Assembly: GCF_030816015.1 (NCBI RefSeq)
Contig: NZ_JAUSXN010000001.1
Span: 3,162,001 to 3,226,000 of the forward strand
DNA from: Pedobacter sp. W3I1
GTDB lineage: Bacteria; Bacteroidota; Bacteroidia; Sphingobacteriales; Sphingobacteriaceae
Reading direction: 5' to 3'
Length of the DNA stretch: 64,000 nt
The notes under the pieces are model-generated. The model made no database searches. It was not told where the DNA came from and was given only the letters and a program-made list of their open reading frames with translations. Shown here in pieces: positions 15,884 through 25,574 of this stretch (the first letter of the stretch is position 1; every line of letters starts with the position of its first letter). A program made the position numbers and the translations under genes.

Positions 15884-16906
15884 ATGAACAGAAAACATTT
15901 CCTTTCTTCGTTTATTGCAGCCACAACTGTACTTCCTGCTTTTAAAACTCTGGCCAATACCGTAGAAAATGAAAGTTCATCATTTAAAGCACCTCCCTAT
16001 TTAAAACCTGGTGATAACATTGGGATTACAAGTCCAGCAGGGTACATTACGCTGGAACAGATCCAGCCTTCAGTTTTACAAATGCAAAGTTGGGGATTTA
16101 GCATAAAAGTTGGCGATACAATCGGCAAACGAGATTTTACCTATGGTGGAACGGATGAAGAGCGGTTAGCTGATTTTCAGCAGATGCTTGATGACCCAAC
16201 AATCAAAGCTATTATGTGTGCTCGTGGTGGTTATGGTTTTGTACGGATAATCGATAAACTGGATTTCTCTTTATTTAAAAGAAAGCCAAAATGGATTATC
16301 GGTTTTAGTGATATCACCGTTTTGCACTGTCATTTGGCCAAAAATTATGGTATTGCCTCTATCCACTCCAAAATGTGTAATAGTTTTCCTGATGATTGGA
16401 GTAAAGCTGAACCAATACAGATTGAAACAATTCTATCTATAAAAAATGCTTTAATTGGTGAGCAAATGGGTTACACCGCTCCTATTAACATGAATAACCG
16501 GCAAGGAAAAGTTGATGGCATTTTAGTGGGCGGAAACCTAAGTATTATTGAAACTTTAGCAGGCAGTGATTCTGATTTGGATACAAAAGGAAAAATACTT
16601 TTCATAGAAGATACTGGCGAATACCTTTATAGTATTGATAGAATGTTGTGGAACCTAAAACGCAGCGGCAAACTGAAACATCTAAAGGGATTAATCGTTG
16701 GTGGTTTTAAAGTTAAACCTGATGATGTTGGCGAAGAATTTGGCAAAACCATTTATGATAGCGTTTTGGAAAAAGTAAAGGAATACACCTATCCTGTTGC
16801 TTTTGATTTCCCGGTTGGTCACCAACGAAACAACTTCGCATTAAAATGTGGTGTAAACCATACCTTAATTGTAAACGAAACCGGCTCGGTATTACGAACG
16901 GTTTAG
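15884..16906 (+). CDS. LD-carboxypeptidase, peptidase family S66
   Basis: A 340-residue secreted serine peptidase related to LdcA (muramoyltetrapeptide carboxypeptidase), which trims the terminal D-Ala from murein tetrapeptides during peptidoglycan recycling. An N-terminal signal-type segment (about 1-25, MNRKHFLSSFIAATTV) points to export, unlike cytoplasmic E. coli LdcA. Visible: ARGGYG, the nucleophile motif GFSDIT, the catalytic-Glu region ILFIEDTGEY, and the His of FPVGHQRNNFAL. Length is slightly above the family norm because of the signal. It is preceded by a terminator and followed by a REP-A repeat. Confidence 0.9.
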   Translation: MNRKHFLSSFIAATTVLPAFKTLANTVENESSSFKAPPYLKPGDNIGITSPAGYITLEQIQPSVLQMQSWGFSIKVGDTIGKRDFTYGGTDEERLADFQQMLDDPTIKAIMCARGGYGFVRIIDKLDFSLFKRKPKWIIGFSDITVLHCHLAKNYGIASIHSKMCNSFPDDWSKAEPIQIETILSIKNALIGEQMGYTAPINMNNRQGKVDGILVGGNLSIIETLAGSDSDLDTKGKILFIEDTGEYLYSIDRMLWNLKRSGKLKHLKGLIVGGFKVKPDDVGEEFGKTIYDSVLEKVKEYTYPVAFDFPVGHQRNNFALKCGVNHTLIVNETGSVLRTV

Positions 16907-16927
16907 CCTATTTACCATTCGTATTTT

Positions 16928-17011
16928 CGTCATCTCGACTTGAACGCAGTGGAATGGAGAGATCTACCTCGATAGATTTCTCGGCTGCGTTGCACTCCGC
17001 TCGAAATGACG
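16928..17011. repeat. Dispersed palindromic repeat, REP-A family
   Basis: Opens CGTCATCTCGACTTG and closes CGCTCGAAATGACG, with inner words GGAATGGAGAGATCT and GATTTCTCGGCTGCG typical of this family. It lies between the LD-carboxypeptidase and tolC-like genes. Confidence 0.85.
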
Positions 17012-17194
17012 AGCTTTATCATGGTCAAAATAACATACAAACCTACTCTTTCTGTTAAAACTCAAAACTGACTAATCTCAAAGTTTTAAGCTTTCATCTC
17101 AGCATTTACCCCTTTGGTCTCAATTGTAAAAACGCGGCCCTTATCGGATATATTTTTGTGTTCAATAGTTCTAAAGACACAAAATTTATTCGCC

Positions 17195-18496
17195 ATGCGC
17201 AGATACATCAAATATATTGTCATACTCATTTTGCTTGTAGCGACTTATACAGCCAAAGCTCAGGAAATTCCAAAAGTATGGGATTTAAAAACCGCTATTG
17301 AATATGCCAAAGAAAAAAACATCAGTATTAATACTTTAAAACTGAGTTCTCAAACAGCTGAACAGGAATTAATTGCATCAAAATCTGCTGTGCTTCCAAA
17401 TTTAACCGGAAACGTATCGCAGGCTTTAACCAATTACAAATCTGGTTTACAAAATACCAGTGGCTTCGGCTTAAGTTCAGACATCACTCTGTACAATGGA
17501 AGTTATCTAAAAAATGATATTAAGGCTAAAGAATTAAACTTGCAAACAGCAAACTTATCGGTTGAGGCCGCTAAAAATGACATTACCATCTCCATTACAC
17601 AAGCCTATCTGAATATTTTACTGGCCAGAGAGAATATCACCTATTTAAAAGATCTGCTGACTACCAGTGAAGCACAGGTTAAACAATCAGAACAACAATT
17701 TAAGTTTGGAACCATTGCTAAAAAAGACCTTTTACAGTTACAAGCAACTTATGCCAACGATAAATATACTTTAGTTACAGCTCAAAACACTTTACAGCAG
17801 AACATATTAACACTAAAACAACTGCTGCAATTACCAACAAGCACTGCTTTCGAAGTAAGCACTACCGATACGGTTTCGGTGACTCCGGCATTAGACAATT
17901 TAGCGTCAGCACAGGATAAAGCATTGCGTACCCGTCCGGAAATTAAAAGTGGCGAATTAAATATTCAGCTTCAAACAACAGAATTGGCCAAAGCAAATTA
18001 AAAATCAACCATACGCCCAACCTTGAGTTTAGGTGGATCACTGAATACAGGTTACAATAATAATAGTATCGGAGGTTATGGCTATCAATTGAATAATAGC
18101 TTTTATCAAAACATAGGCCTAACGCTTTCCATCCCAATTTTCGATAGAAGGGTAACGAAAACCAATGTTGCTAAAGCAAACATTAGTATTGAGCAGGCCC
18201 GCCTATCGCTTTTAGATACCAAAACAACATTAACACAAAATGTAGAACGCGCATATATCAATGTGCAAAATGCAAACAGCCAATATGCTGCTGCACAAGA
18301 GCAGTTTAATTACACTAGTGAAGCGCTAAGAATTTCAAATGCAGCCTTAAAAGAAGGCACCAATAACATTGTAGAAAATCTCCAACAGAAAAACCTGTAT
18401 GTACAAGCTTTACAAGCATTTGTTCAGGCAAAATATACTGCAAATCTATACACCAAGATTTATAATTTTTACACTGGAATCCCTATAACTAACTAA
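17195..18496 (+). pseudogene. TolC-family outer-membrane efflux protein, interrupted by an in-frame stop
   Basis: Signal peptide from the ATG at 17195 (MRRYIKYIVILILLVAT), then two OEP repeats of a TolC-type channel of about 430 residues. A TAA at 17999-18001 interrupts the frame after residue 268 (TTELAKAN). The same frame continues without further stops with KSTIRPTLSLGGSLNTGY to 18496. Family members usually have an aromatic residue here (AXYXP type), so a TAT/TAC codon changed to TAA is the simplest reading. The gene heads a tolC-macA-macB operon, so the stop, if real, would remove the outer-membrane channel or demand readthrough or another TolC. Confidence 0.85.
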
Positions 18497-18540
18497 AAAA
18501 CATGATGATGGCTATTGCCTAGTCAACTAATATTTGAATC

Positions 18541-19734
18541 ATGAAGAAGAAAACAATATTTATTATCCTCGGTAGCGCAATAGCTTTGTTTGCCATTTGG
18601 TATTTCGCATTGCGCAAAAAAGAACAGGTTGTTGTTCTGGAAACCGAGAAACCTAAAACAGGTTATATTTCTGAAAATGTTACCGCAACGGGTAAAGTTC
18701 AGCCGGTTGATACGGTGGCTGTAGGTACACAGGTATCAGGCACTATAAAAACACTTTACGCCGATTTTAACTCGAAAGTTAAAAAAGGACAGTTACTAGC
18801 CGAATTGGATAAAACCTTGTTCGAGGCTACTGTAAATCAGTATCAGGCCAATCTGGTAAGTGCTCAAAGTGCATTGGTTTACCAACAGGGTAATTTTAGC
18901 CGCCAAAGTAACTTGTACAAAGTTGGTGCGGTTAGCAAAGCTGATTATGACAATGCCTTGTACACTTACAATGCGTCAAAAGCATCGGTCAACAGTATTA
19001 GAGCACAACTGGCTTCGGCCCAAAAAAACCTGTCACTGGCCTGTATATATTCGCCGATTGATGGTACGGTGCTTTCGAGAAGTGTAAGTGAGGGAACAAC
19101 CGTGGCGGCAAGTTTCAGCACACCGACCATTTTCAGTATCGCAAAAGATTTAACTAAAATGCAAGTAGAAGCTTCTGTAGATGAAGCCGATGTAGGTAAT
19201 ATTTCTAAAGGAGAAAGGGCAACTTTTACTGTTGATGCCTTTTTGAACGATACATTTAAAGGGACCATCCAGGAAATCAGATTAAGCCCTTCTATTTCAT
19301 CAAACGTTGTGACCTATAAAACCATTATCAATACCTCGAATGATGCGAATAAGTTAAAACCGGGGATGACCGCAAACATTACCATCTTCACTAAAGAAGT
19401 AAATAATGCATTACTTATTCCGACTAAGGCCATAAAATATGCTCCAGACTCGACATTGGCGGGTAAATATCAGATGACCTGGGTTAATCCAGATAAGAAG
19501 CCAGCGGGTGTTAACGAAGCTTACGTTTGGGTACAGAAAAGTGCTAAAGAACTGGTACAGCAAAAAATTAAAACAGGTATAAACGACAATACACATGTTG
19601 AAGTCTTATCAGGATTAGCGGCAACAGATGTAGTAGTTACAGGTTCACAAAGCATGGGTAAAAGTCAGGCGGCAAGTCAAGGTCAATCTAGTCCTTTTAT
19701 GCCAAAACGCCCAGGCGGTAACAGAAGGAAATAA
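18541..19734 (+). CDS. Periplasmic adaptor (membrane fusion) protein, MacA-like
   Basis: A 397-residue HlyD/MacA-type adaptor that bridges an inner-membrane transporter and a TolC channel. One N-terminal membrane anchor (about 4-24), a biotinyl-lipoyl-like half-motif AVGTQVSGTIKTLYADF, an alpha-hairpin coiled coil (about 100-160, rich in Gln/Ala/Ser), the second lipoyl half SPIDGTVLSRSVSEGTTV, then beta-barrel domains and a Gly/Pro/Arg-rich tail. Its stop codon overlaps the start of the ABC ATPase gene by one base. Substrate unknown; MacAB homologues export macrolides, peptides or lipids. Confidence 0.92.
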   Translation: MKKKTIFIILGSAIALFAIWYFALRKKEQVVVLETEKPKTGYISENVTATGKVQPVDTVAVGTQVSGTIKTLYADFNSKVKKGQLLAELDKTLFEATVNQYQANLVSAQSALVYQQGNFSRQSNLYKVGAVSKADYDNALYTYNASKASVNSIRAQLASAQKNLSLACIYSPIDGTVLSRSVSEGTTVAASFSTPTIFSIAKDLTKMQVEASVDEADVGNISKGERATFTVDAFLNDTFKGTIQEIRLSPSISSNVVTYKTIINTSNDANKLKPGMTANITIFTKEVNNALLIPTKAIKYAPDSTLAGKYQMTWVNPDKKPAGVNEAYVWVQKSAKELVQQKIKTGINDNTHVEVLSGLAATDVVVTGSQSMGKSQAASQGQSSPFMPKRPGGNRRK

Positions 19735-20480
19735 TGGAACAGAAAATATTAGATATACACGACTTAAAACGTGAGTTTGTAATGGGCGATCAAACAGTTA
19801 GGGCATTAAAAGGTGTTACTTTTGATATCAAAGCCGGTGAGTTTGTAACCATTATGGGCAGCAGCGGTTCAGGGAAAACCACGCTTTTAAATATTCTGGG
19901 CTGTCTAGATAAACCCACAGAAGGAAGTTATTTGCTTGATGGTGTTGATGTTAAAAGTTTAAACCGTGATGAACTGGCCGGTTTGCGGAATACAAAGATC
20001 GGTTTTGTTTTTCAGGCTTATAATTTGTTGCCCAGAACATCAGCATTAGAAAATGTAGAACTTCCATTGTTTTACAATAAAACGATTTCAGCAGAAGAAC
20101 GAAAGGAAAGAGCCATCAAATCGCTCGAATCGGTAAAACTTGCCGAGCGTTTTGATCATACACCCAGTCAGCTTTCCGGTGGTCAGCAACAGCGTGTGGC
20201 TATAGCAAGGGCTTTGGTTAATCACCCGGTAATGATCTTAGCCGATGAAGCTACCGGAAATTTAGATACCCGAACCTCATACGAAATTATGGCGCTAATG
20301 CAGGAGTTAAATGCAGAAGGTAAAACCATCGTTTTTGTGACACACGAGCCTGATATTGCTGCTTTTAGTACCAGAACAATTATGCTGAGAGACGGGAAAG
20401 TCCAAAAGGATAGCATTAACCAAAATCAACGTTCTGCTAAGGAAGCACTTGCCAGTTTACCAGAATCTGATGATTATTAA
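19734..20480 (+). CDS. ABC transporter ATP-binding protein, MacB/LolD type
   Basis: A 248-residue ATPase with all ABC motifs: Walker A GSSGSGKTT (about 41-49), Q-loop VFQAYNLLPR, signature LSGGQQQRVAIARAL, Walker B VMILADEATGNLD and the H-loop His in VFVTHEP. The ATGNLDT ending of Walker B is characteristic of the MacB/LolD/FtsE group. It overlaps macA by one base and is followed 11 bases later by its permease, so unlike E. coli MacB the ATPase and membrane parts are separate polypeptides. Confidence 0.95.
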   Translation: MEQKILDIHDLKREFVMGDQTVRALKGVTFDIKAGEFVTIMGSSGSGKTTLLNILGCLDKPTEGSYLLDGVDVKSLNRDELAGLRNTKIGFVFQAYNLLPRTSALENVELPLFYNKTISAEERKERAIKSLESVKLAERFDHTPSQLSGGQQQRVAIARALVNHPVMILADEATGNLDTRTSYEIMALMQELNAEGKTIVFVTHEPDIAAFSTRTIMLRDGKVQKDSINQNQRSAKEALASLPESDDY

Positions 20481-20491
20481 TTTGTAAGGAC

Positions 20492-21715
20492 ATGAGCATT
20501 ATAAATTTATTAAAGATTGCCTTCAGAGCATTAAAAAGAAATAAGCTGCGTGCTTTTCTAACCATGCTTGGCATCATTATCGGTGTGGCAGCTGTAATTG
20601 CCATGATGGCCATTGGTGAAGGTTCGAAACAAAGTATCAGGTCCTCGCTATCAGGTATGGGTTCGAACATGATTACCATTATGCCTCAAAGTAACGAGCC
20701 TGGTGGTGTGCGTTTACAAGGAAGCAGTATTCAAACCTTAAAACTGGAAGATATTATTGCGATTCAAAAGCTGCAGTCTAAAAATATAAATGGTTTATCG
20801 CCGGTAGTTTCTACCAGTGGCCAAGCCATAAAAGGTGGCTACAACTGGCCAACTACCATTACAGGTGTAAGTCCGGATTATTTGAATATCCGCCAGTTGA
20901 AACTTCAGGATGGTATCTTATTTTCTGAGAATGATGTAAAAAGTTTTGCTAAAGTTTGTCTTTTAGGGAAAACCGTTATTGATAATCTATTTCCTGATGG
21001 AAGCAATCCGATCGGACAGATTATACGATTTAAAAATATTCCTTTCCAGGTGATCGGTATTTTGGAACCAAAAGGGCAAAGTAATTTCGGACAGGATCAG
21101 GACGATATTATCCTTGCCCCTTACACTACGGTGCAAAAAAGGATTACCGCAACCAATTACCTGCAAAGCATTTATGCATCTGCGACCACAGAAGCTTCGA
21201 GTGCGGCGGCAACAACCGAAATTTCGGATGCAGTGAGAGAAAGTCACAGGCTAACACCTGCAGAAAGCGATGATTTCCAAGTGCGTACACAAGCCGAATT
21301 AATTAGTACTATTAGCTCGACAAGCAGCATGTTAACCGTTCTTTTAACAGCAATAGCAGGTATTTCGCTGTTTATTGGTGGAATTGGCATCATGAATATT
21401 ATGTACGTTTCGGTTACCGAACGTACCCGGGAAATTGGTCTGCGAATGTCTATTGGCGCACGTGGACAAGATGTTTTGATGCAGTTTTTAATAGAGGCAA
21501 TTTTAATCAGTATCACGGGCGGTATTATCGGGGTGGTTCTAGGTGTAAGTTCAGCTTACCTGATCTCCTATTTCTTAAACTGGCCAATTTTAATTGCAGA
21601 GTCCTCAATCATTATTTCCTTTATTGTATGTGCCGTAACAGGTGTTTTCTTCGGATATTACCCGGCGAAAAAAGCATCAAATTTAGATCCGATCGATGCA
21701 TTAAGATACGAGTAG
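20492..21715 (+). CDS. ABC transporter permease, MacB/FtsX type
   Basis: A 407-residue permease with the type VII ABC layout: membrane segment near residues 20-42 (LTMLGIIIGVAAVIAMMAIG), a large periplasmic MacB-type domain (about 50-270), then three membrane segments near 280-400. The coupling motif VTERTREIGLRMSIGARGQDV is conserved, and the end has the family form PAKKASNLDPIDALRYE. With the ATPase and adaptor it makes a complete mechanotransmission exporter, except that the cognate tolC-like gene is interrupted. Confidence 0.93.
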   Translation: MSIINLLKIAFRALKRNKLRAFLTMLGIIIGVAAVIAMMAIGEGSKQSIRSSLSGMGSNMITIMPQSNEPGGVRLQGSSIQTLKLEDIIAIQKLQSKNINGLSPVVSTSGQAIKGGYNWPTTITGVSPDYLNIRQLKLQDGILFSENDVKSFAKVCLLGKTVIDNLFPDGSNPIGQIIRFKNIPFQVIGILEPKGQSNFGQDQDDIILAPYTTVQKRITATNYLQSIYASATTEASSAAATTEISDAVRESHRLTPAESDDFQVRTQAELISTISSTSSMLTVLLTAIAGISLFIGGIGIMNIMYVSVTERTREIGLRMSIGARGQDVLMQFLIEAILISITGGIIGVVLGVSSAYLISYFLNWPILIAESSIIISFIVCAVTGVFFGYYPAKKASNLDPIDALRYE

Positions 21716-21789
21716 CATCAAGCATTGGGGCGTTTAAGTTTGAGAGGTTAATGTCCCGATGCGCTACTCTATTTACATATAAGACCGGT

Positions 21790-21857
21790 CGTCATTCCCG
21801 CGCAGGCGTGAATCTTAAAATATTTTGCATTATGTCGCGAATAAATTCAGCATGACG
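21790..21857. repeat. Dispersed palindromic repeat, REP-B variant
   Basis: Begins CGTCATTCCCGCGCAGGCG and ends ATTCAGCATGACG; the right half matches the other REP-B copies while the left half differs. It sits 38 bases upstream of the histidine kinase start. Confidence 0.8.
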
Positions 21858-21894
21858 AAACGCGTTAAAAAACAGAATAAATAATAACTTAGTG

Positions 21895-22962
21895 ATGCAA
21901 AGCGCCAAACAAAAAATAATGACGATTAATTTCTCTAAAAAGTGGATAAAAGTAACCCTGCATATTCTGGTTTGGGTTGTTTTAATCACTTTGCCTTACA
22001 TCATTAATATAAACAGAAGCCGCCCTCCTCACCCAATAAGCAGTTACGACGAAAACCAGTTCCTGCGATTAAATTTCATCAGTTACTTTTACTGGATTGC
22101 CATATTTTATTTAAATAATAAGGTTTTAATTCCATCATTTTTCTATAAAAAGAAATATTTGTGGTACGGCGTATCATTCTTTGCCTGTTTACTTTTAGCC
22201 ATTACCATTCACTCCATACTATTCAGAATTTTACTGCCCAATTTTGATTTCAACCTCGGCAGAACGCTTTGGTTTAACACACCTACTTTTTTATTAACCA
22301 TTGCCGCCAGTACCGCCTTTACTATGATCTCGGACCGGATCAGTGAAGAAAAAAGATCTTTGCAGCGCCAACAGGAGAACATGAAAACCGAACTTTCATT
22401 CCTGCGCTCGCAAATTAGCCCACACTTTATTTTTAATGTGTTAAATAACATTGTGGCACTGGTAAGACTGAAAAGCAATGAATTGGAGCCAACAGTAATG
22501 AAATTATCAGGACTGATGCAATACATGCTGTACGAAACAGATGAAGAAAAAGTATCCATTAAAACTGAAACAGAATACTTAAGGGCTTATATCGATTTGC
22601 AAAAACAACGTTTCGGCAAAAAAATAGCTATAGAAACAAACATTGATATTGAAAGTGAGTTTGATGAAATAGAACCCATGTTATTGATTCCATTTATCGA
22701 AAATGCTTTTAAACATGGTGTTGGGATGATCGAAGGTCCTAAAATACTTGTTGATTTAAAGACAGTAGATGGGCTTTTAACCTTTATTGTTAGAAACAAG
22801 TTTAATCCAGATGAAAACGAGGTAAAAGATGCTGCTTCGGGCATAGGTTTAACCAATGTGAGTAGGAGATTAAACTTACTTTATGGCAAAAACCATCAAT
22901 TGGAAATAGATAAAAAAGATGGCTGGTTCAATGTAAACCTCACTATAATATTAACGGTATGA
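21895..22962 (+). CDS. LytS/YehU-type sensor histidine kinase
   Basis: A 355-residue membrane histidine kinase. Four hydrophobic segments fill the N-terminal half (about 15-150), then comes a short coiled coil (SEEKRSLQRQQENMKTELSF) and the His_kinase domain with the phospho-acceptor motif SQISPHFIFNVLNNI. A HATPase_c domain follows with the N-box-like FIENAFKHG and GIGLTNVSRRL. The second ATG (21895) is used here in place of the GTG at 21892; an ATG at 21919 is also possible. Its end overlaps the LytTR regulator by 4 bases, so the two work as a pair. The stimulus is unknown; the efflux operon just upstream is a candidate target. Confidence 0.92.
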   Translation: MQSAKQKIMTINFSKKWIKVTLHILVWVVLITLPYIININRSRPPHPISSYDENQFLRLNFISYFYWIAIFYLNNKVLIPSFFYKKKYLWYGVSFFACLLLAITIHSILFRILLPNFDFNLGRTLWFNTPTFLLTIAASTAFTMISDRISEEKRSLQRQQENMKTELSFLRSQISPHFIFNVLNNIVALVRLKSNELEPTVMKLSGLMQYMLYETDEEKVSIKTETEYLRAYIDLQKQRFGKKIAIETNIDIESEFDEIEPMLLIPFIENAFKHGVGMIEGPKILVDLKTVDGLLTFIVRNKFNPDENEVKDAASGIGLTNVSRRLNLLYGKNHQLEIDKKDGWFNVNLTIILTV

Positions 22963-23657
22963 TAAAATGTTTAGCCATTGATGATGAGCCTTTAGCCTTG
23001 CAATTACTGGCTGATAACATTAGCCGGATCCCGTTTTTGGAGTTGGTAGCCAGTTGCGACGATGCTTTTGTTGCTAATAAAATCATGCAGGAACAAGCTA
23101 TAGATCTGATTTTTATTGATATCCAGATGCCTGGAATTACCGGACTGCAATTTATTCAGAGCCTGGTTAAAAAACCAATGGTGATTATCGTCACAGCCTA
23201 TAAACAGTATGCTTTAGATGGTTTTGCGCTTGATGTGGTCGATTATTTAATGAAACCGGTATCGCTAGATCGCTTCATGAAAGCCTGCAACAAAGCCAAA
23301 GATCTGTACGAACTTAAACAGTCTGCTAAGCAATTCAACCTGCCCAAACAGGATTATATGTTTGTAAATGTGGGCTACAGTTTAATGAAGATTAACTTTA
23401 ACGAAATTCTTTATGTGGAGGGTTTGAAAGATTATATTCAGATCCATACCGCAACCAGTCCGAAAGCGGCCGTAGTGCGCTCGAGCATGAAAAACATTGA
23501 AGAAGAACTGCCAGAGCATTTCGAAAGGATTCATAAATCATTTATTGTAAACATAAATAAGATAACAGCAATAAGAAAGAATTCATTATTTGTTGAGGAC
23601 AAAGAGCTCCCGGTAAGCGACAGTTACAAACAGGTAATTGAAAAGTTGATCAAATAA
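22959..23657 (+). CDS. LytTR response regulator
   Basis: A 232-residue response regulator with an N-terminal receiver (about 1-120: acidic DDEP at 7-10, phospho-acceptor Asp in IDIQMPGITG, Lys in LMKPVS) and a C-terminal LytTR DNA-binding domain (about 135-232) with ILYVEGLKDYIQIH and the ERIHKSFIVNI motif. The ATGA overlap with the kinase gene implies translational coupling. LytTR regulators bind direct repeats; no pair of such repeats was identified near this operon. Confidence 0.93.
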   Translation: MIKCLAIDDEPLALQLLADNISRIPFLELVASCDDAFVANKIMQEQAIDLIFIDIQMPGITGLQFIQSLVKKPMVIIVTAYKQYALDGFALDVVDYLMKPVSLDRFMKACNKAKDLYELKQSAKQFNLPKQDYMFVNVGYSLMKINFNEILYVEGLKDYIQIHTATSPKAAVVRSSMKNIEEELPEHFERIHKSFIVNINKITAIRKNSLFVEDKELPVSDSYKQVIEKLIK

Positions 23658-23688
23658 TTTCGTATTTTTGATTATAAAAATAATTGTT

Positions 23689-23898
23689 ATGACTATAATC
23701 GCACATCCTAAAAATAAAAAGCAAGAGGCTGCAATTGAAGCTGTTCTGAAAGCCTTAAATGTTTCTTTTCAAAAGGAAGAGGAAAGCCCTTATAATCCCG
23801 AATTTGTAGCAAAAATAAAAGCAAGAGCTGTTAGTGCCGAAAGAGGCAATGTAACAAGAATTAAAGACCCTAAAAATATATGGGAAAGTATTTTATAG
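23689..23898 (+). CDS. Antitoxin-like small protein of a YoeB-type module
   Basis: A 69-residue protein beginning MTIIAHPKNKKQEAAIEAVLKAL. The ATG at 23689 is chosen because the upstream ATG at 23668 adds a hydrophobic stretch that the family lacks. It resembles the short antitoxins (DUF2683-like) that precede RelE/YoeB toxins in Bacteroidota: an N-terminal region for DNA binding or dimerisation and a charged C-terminal tail that would wrap the toxin. It overlaps the toxin reading frame by 19 bases, the expected layout of a type II toxin-antitoxin operon. Confidence 0.75.
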   Translation: MTIIAHPKNKKQEAAIEAVLKALNVSFQKEEESPYNPEFVAKIKARAVSAERGNVTRIKDPKNIWESIL

Positions 23899-24160
23899 AA
23901 GTTGAAAAACTAGCAAAAAAGATTTAGAAACGCATTATAAATCTGGAGATAAAGCCTCAGTTAAAAGAATAAACCAAATTTTCGTCGAACTGTCAAAGCA
24001 CCCAGAAATAGGGATTGGAAAACCTGAAAGATTAAAATTCGATTTATCTGGTTTCTGGTCAAGACAGATAAATCGAAAAGATAGGTTAATTTATAAAATA
24101 GAAGAAAATATAGTAACTGTTACAATAATTTCAGCCCTCGGCCATTACGGAGATAAATAA
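23880..24160 (+). pseudogene. Txe/YoeB-type mRNA interferase toxin, frameshifted
   Basis: The ATG at 23880 opens MGKYFIEVEKLAKK and then meets a stop because the A tract at 23915-23920 has six A. With one more A the frame would read straight on as KDLETHYKSGDK to HPEIGIGKPERLKFDLSGFW and the YoeB-like ending TIISALGHYGDK, stopping at 24160. The whole toxin fold is therefore present but out of frame by one base. Either the toxin is inactivated, or the base is missing through sequencing error, or expression needs slippage on the A tract. Confidence 0.85.
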
Positions 24161-24161
24161 A

Positions 24162-25478
24162 TTAAACCGTTTTTACCTCGTCTTCACTATAATCCTTAAT
24201 ATCAGTAATATATCCGTTAATTAAAAGAAAATCAAATAATGGTTTGGCTTCTGGTGTAACGGGCATATTTTCTGTTGTAATTACCTGATTAGTCTTTTTA
24301 TCCAGGAAAGGATAAGCAAACAACCGTACATTGGTATTAAACATATCGTTTACATAGCTTAATAACTGACCTGAATAGTTTTCGCCGGTAAAGTTTTTAG
24401 AGTTGAATACAAATTTTAAGTTGTTGATGTTTGTAGCTAAACCAACACTTTTAGGCTTGCACCTAGCCAAATATTTAGCCAAACGGTTGTGACGGGTAAA
24501 ATTAGAAACGATAACTATATTTCCGGTATCGCACATTTCCTGGGCACGCTTAGCCACTGTTTCCAAATCGATATCATCTGGCGTTTCTTGTGCATCGGTT
24601 AAAACATTGGTTAACAAAACCTCTATCATTACCGCCAGATTTCCTTCTTCTACTTTGTTCGTACGCTTAAATTGATCGGTGGCTTTATTAAACAGATTAA
24701 AGTTAGGCAATGATTTCTGACCATATTTGGTCCTTAAAATCATGATATCCTTTTTGTACAAAAGGTCTTTAGCCTGACGAGGGTGTGCATCCGAATCGAA
24801 AATTGCTGCTGCTGAGAAATCTTTCATAATCATATACAGATTAAGCAAGATATTATCTACCCCTGGGAAAGCCGGTCCTTTAACCGAAATCAGATCGATT
24901 TCTACCGAACCTATGGTTAAATTATCAGCTAACGATTCTACCATCAGTTTTGGATCCTGATAATGGTAAAAAGCCGCATAAAGTAAGTTTACACCAATAA
25001 TGCCCAAAACGCGTTGCTGCATGTTTACATCAGTATCCAGCAAACGCACATGGAAAAATATTTCGTTAGGCAGGCCACCGGGCTCATTTTGAAAACGGAT
25101 TCCAACCCAGCCATGAGGCTCGTTGGTACGCTTGTAATTTAGGGTAGTTACAGTGTCTGCGAAGGCAAAAAAGGTACGACTTTCGTATTTTTCACCCGAT
25201 AAACGTTCATTGAGCAAGCCAAATTCGTGATCGAGCATCTGCAAAAGGCGGTTCTGACTTACATAACGGCCATTGGCTTCTGCTCCATAAATGGCGTCAC
25301 TAAAAGTCATATCATAAGCCGACATGGTTTTAGCAACGGTTCCAGATGCTGCACCAGCATTAAAAAAGTTCCGCGAAACTTCTTGCCCGGCTCCAATCTC
25401 GGCGAAAGTGCCGTAAATTCTTGGGTCAAGGTTTATTTTAAGTGCTTTGCGTTTCGTATCCAGAATTTCTCTCTCCAT
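24162..25478 (-). CDS. Conserved protein of unknown function (about 440 residues)
   Basis: A 438-residue soluble protein without signal or membrane segments; the ATG at 25478 (MEREILDTKRKALKINLD) is more family-like than the upstream one at 25493. Distinct conserved-looking stretches are YGTFAEIGAGQEVSRNFF, SAYDMTFSDAIYG, FFAFADTVTTLNY and GWVGIRFQNEPGG. I recall this family as widespread in bacteria and sometimes annotated as nicotinate-nucleotide adenylyltransferase, but I see no nucleotidyltransferase HXGH motif, so I do not assign that function. It is convergent with the YoeB-like toxin remnant, one base away. Confidence 0.75.
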   Translation of the reverse strand: MEREILDTKRKALKINLDPRIYGTFAEIGAGQEVSRNFFNAGAASGTVAKTMSAYDMTFSDAIYGAEANGRYVSQNRLLQMLDHEFGLLNERLSGEKYESRTFFAFADTVTTLNYKRTNEPHGWVGIRFQNEPGGLPNEIFFHVRLLDTDVNMQQRVLGIIGVNLLYAAFYHYQDPKLMVESLADNLTIGSVEIDLISVKGPAFPGVDNILLNLYMIMKDFSAAAIFDSDAHPRQAKDLLYKKDIMILRTKYGQKSLPNFNLFNKATDQFKRTNKVEEGNLAVMIEVLLTNVLTDAQETPDDIDLETVAKRAQEMCDTGNIVIVSNFTRHNRLAKYLARCKPKSVGLATNINNLKFVFNSKNFTGENYSGQLLSYVNDMFNTNVRLFAYPFLDKKTNQVITTENMPVTPEAKPLFDFLLINGYITDIKDYSEDEVKTV

Positions 25479-25574
25479 GCCGCAAAAGTACAAAAAATTG
25501 AGATTAAGCTAATTTTAAGAATGTAACTTAAAATCAATCTAAATACTTAAGCGACGGCAAAGCCCCGGAGTAAT

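Noticed and set aside
16846..17058. 70-residue ORF spanning the end of the LD-carboxypeptidase and a REP-A repeat
   Set aside because: Codes through a palindromic repeat; composition is not protein-like.
22209..22559. 116-residue antisense ORF within the histidine kinase
   Set aside because: Shadow of the kinase; no independent promoter or motif.
24162..25478. Assignment as nicotinate-nucleotide adenylyltransferase
   Set aside because: No HXGH nucleotidyltransferase motif is visible; left as unknown function.
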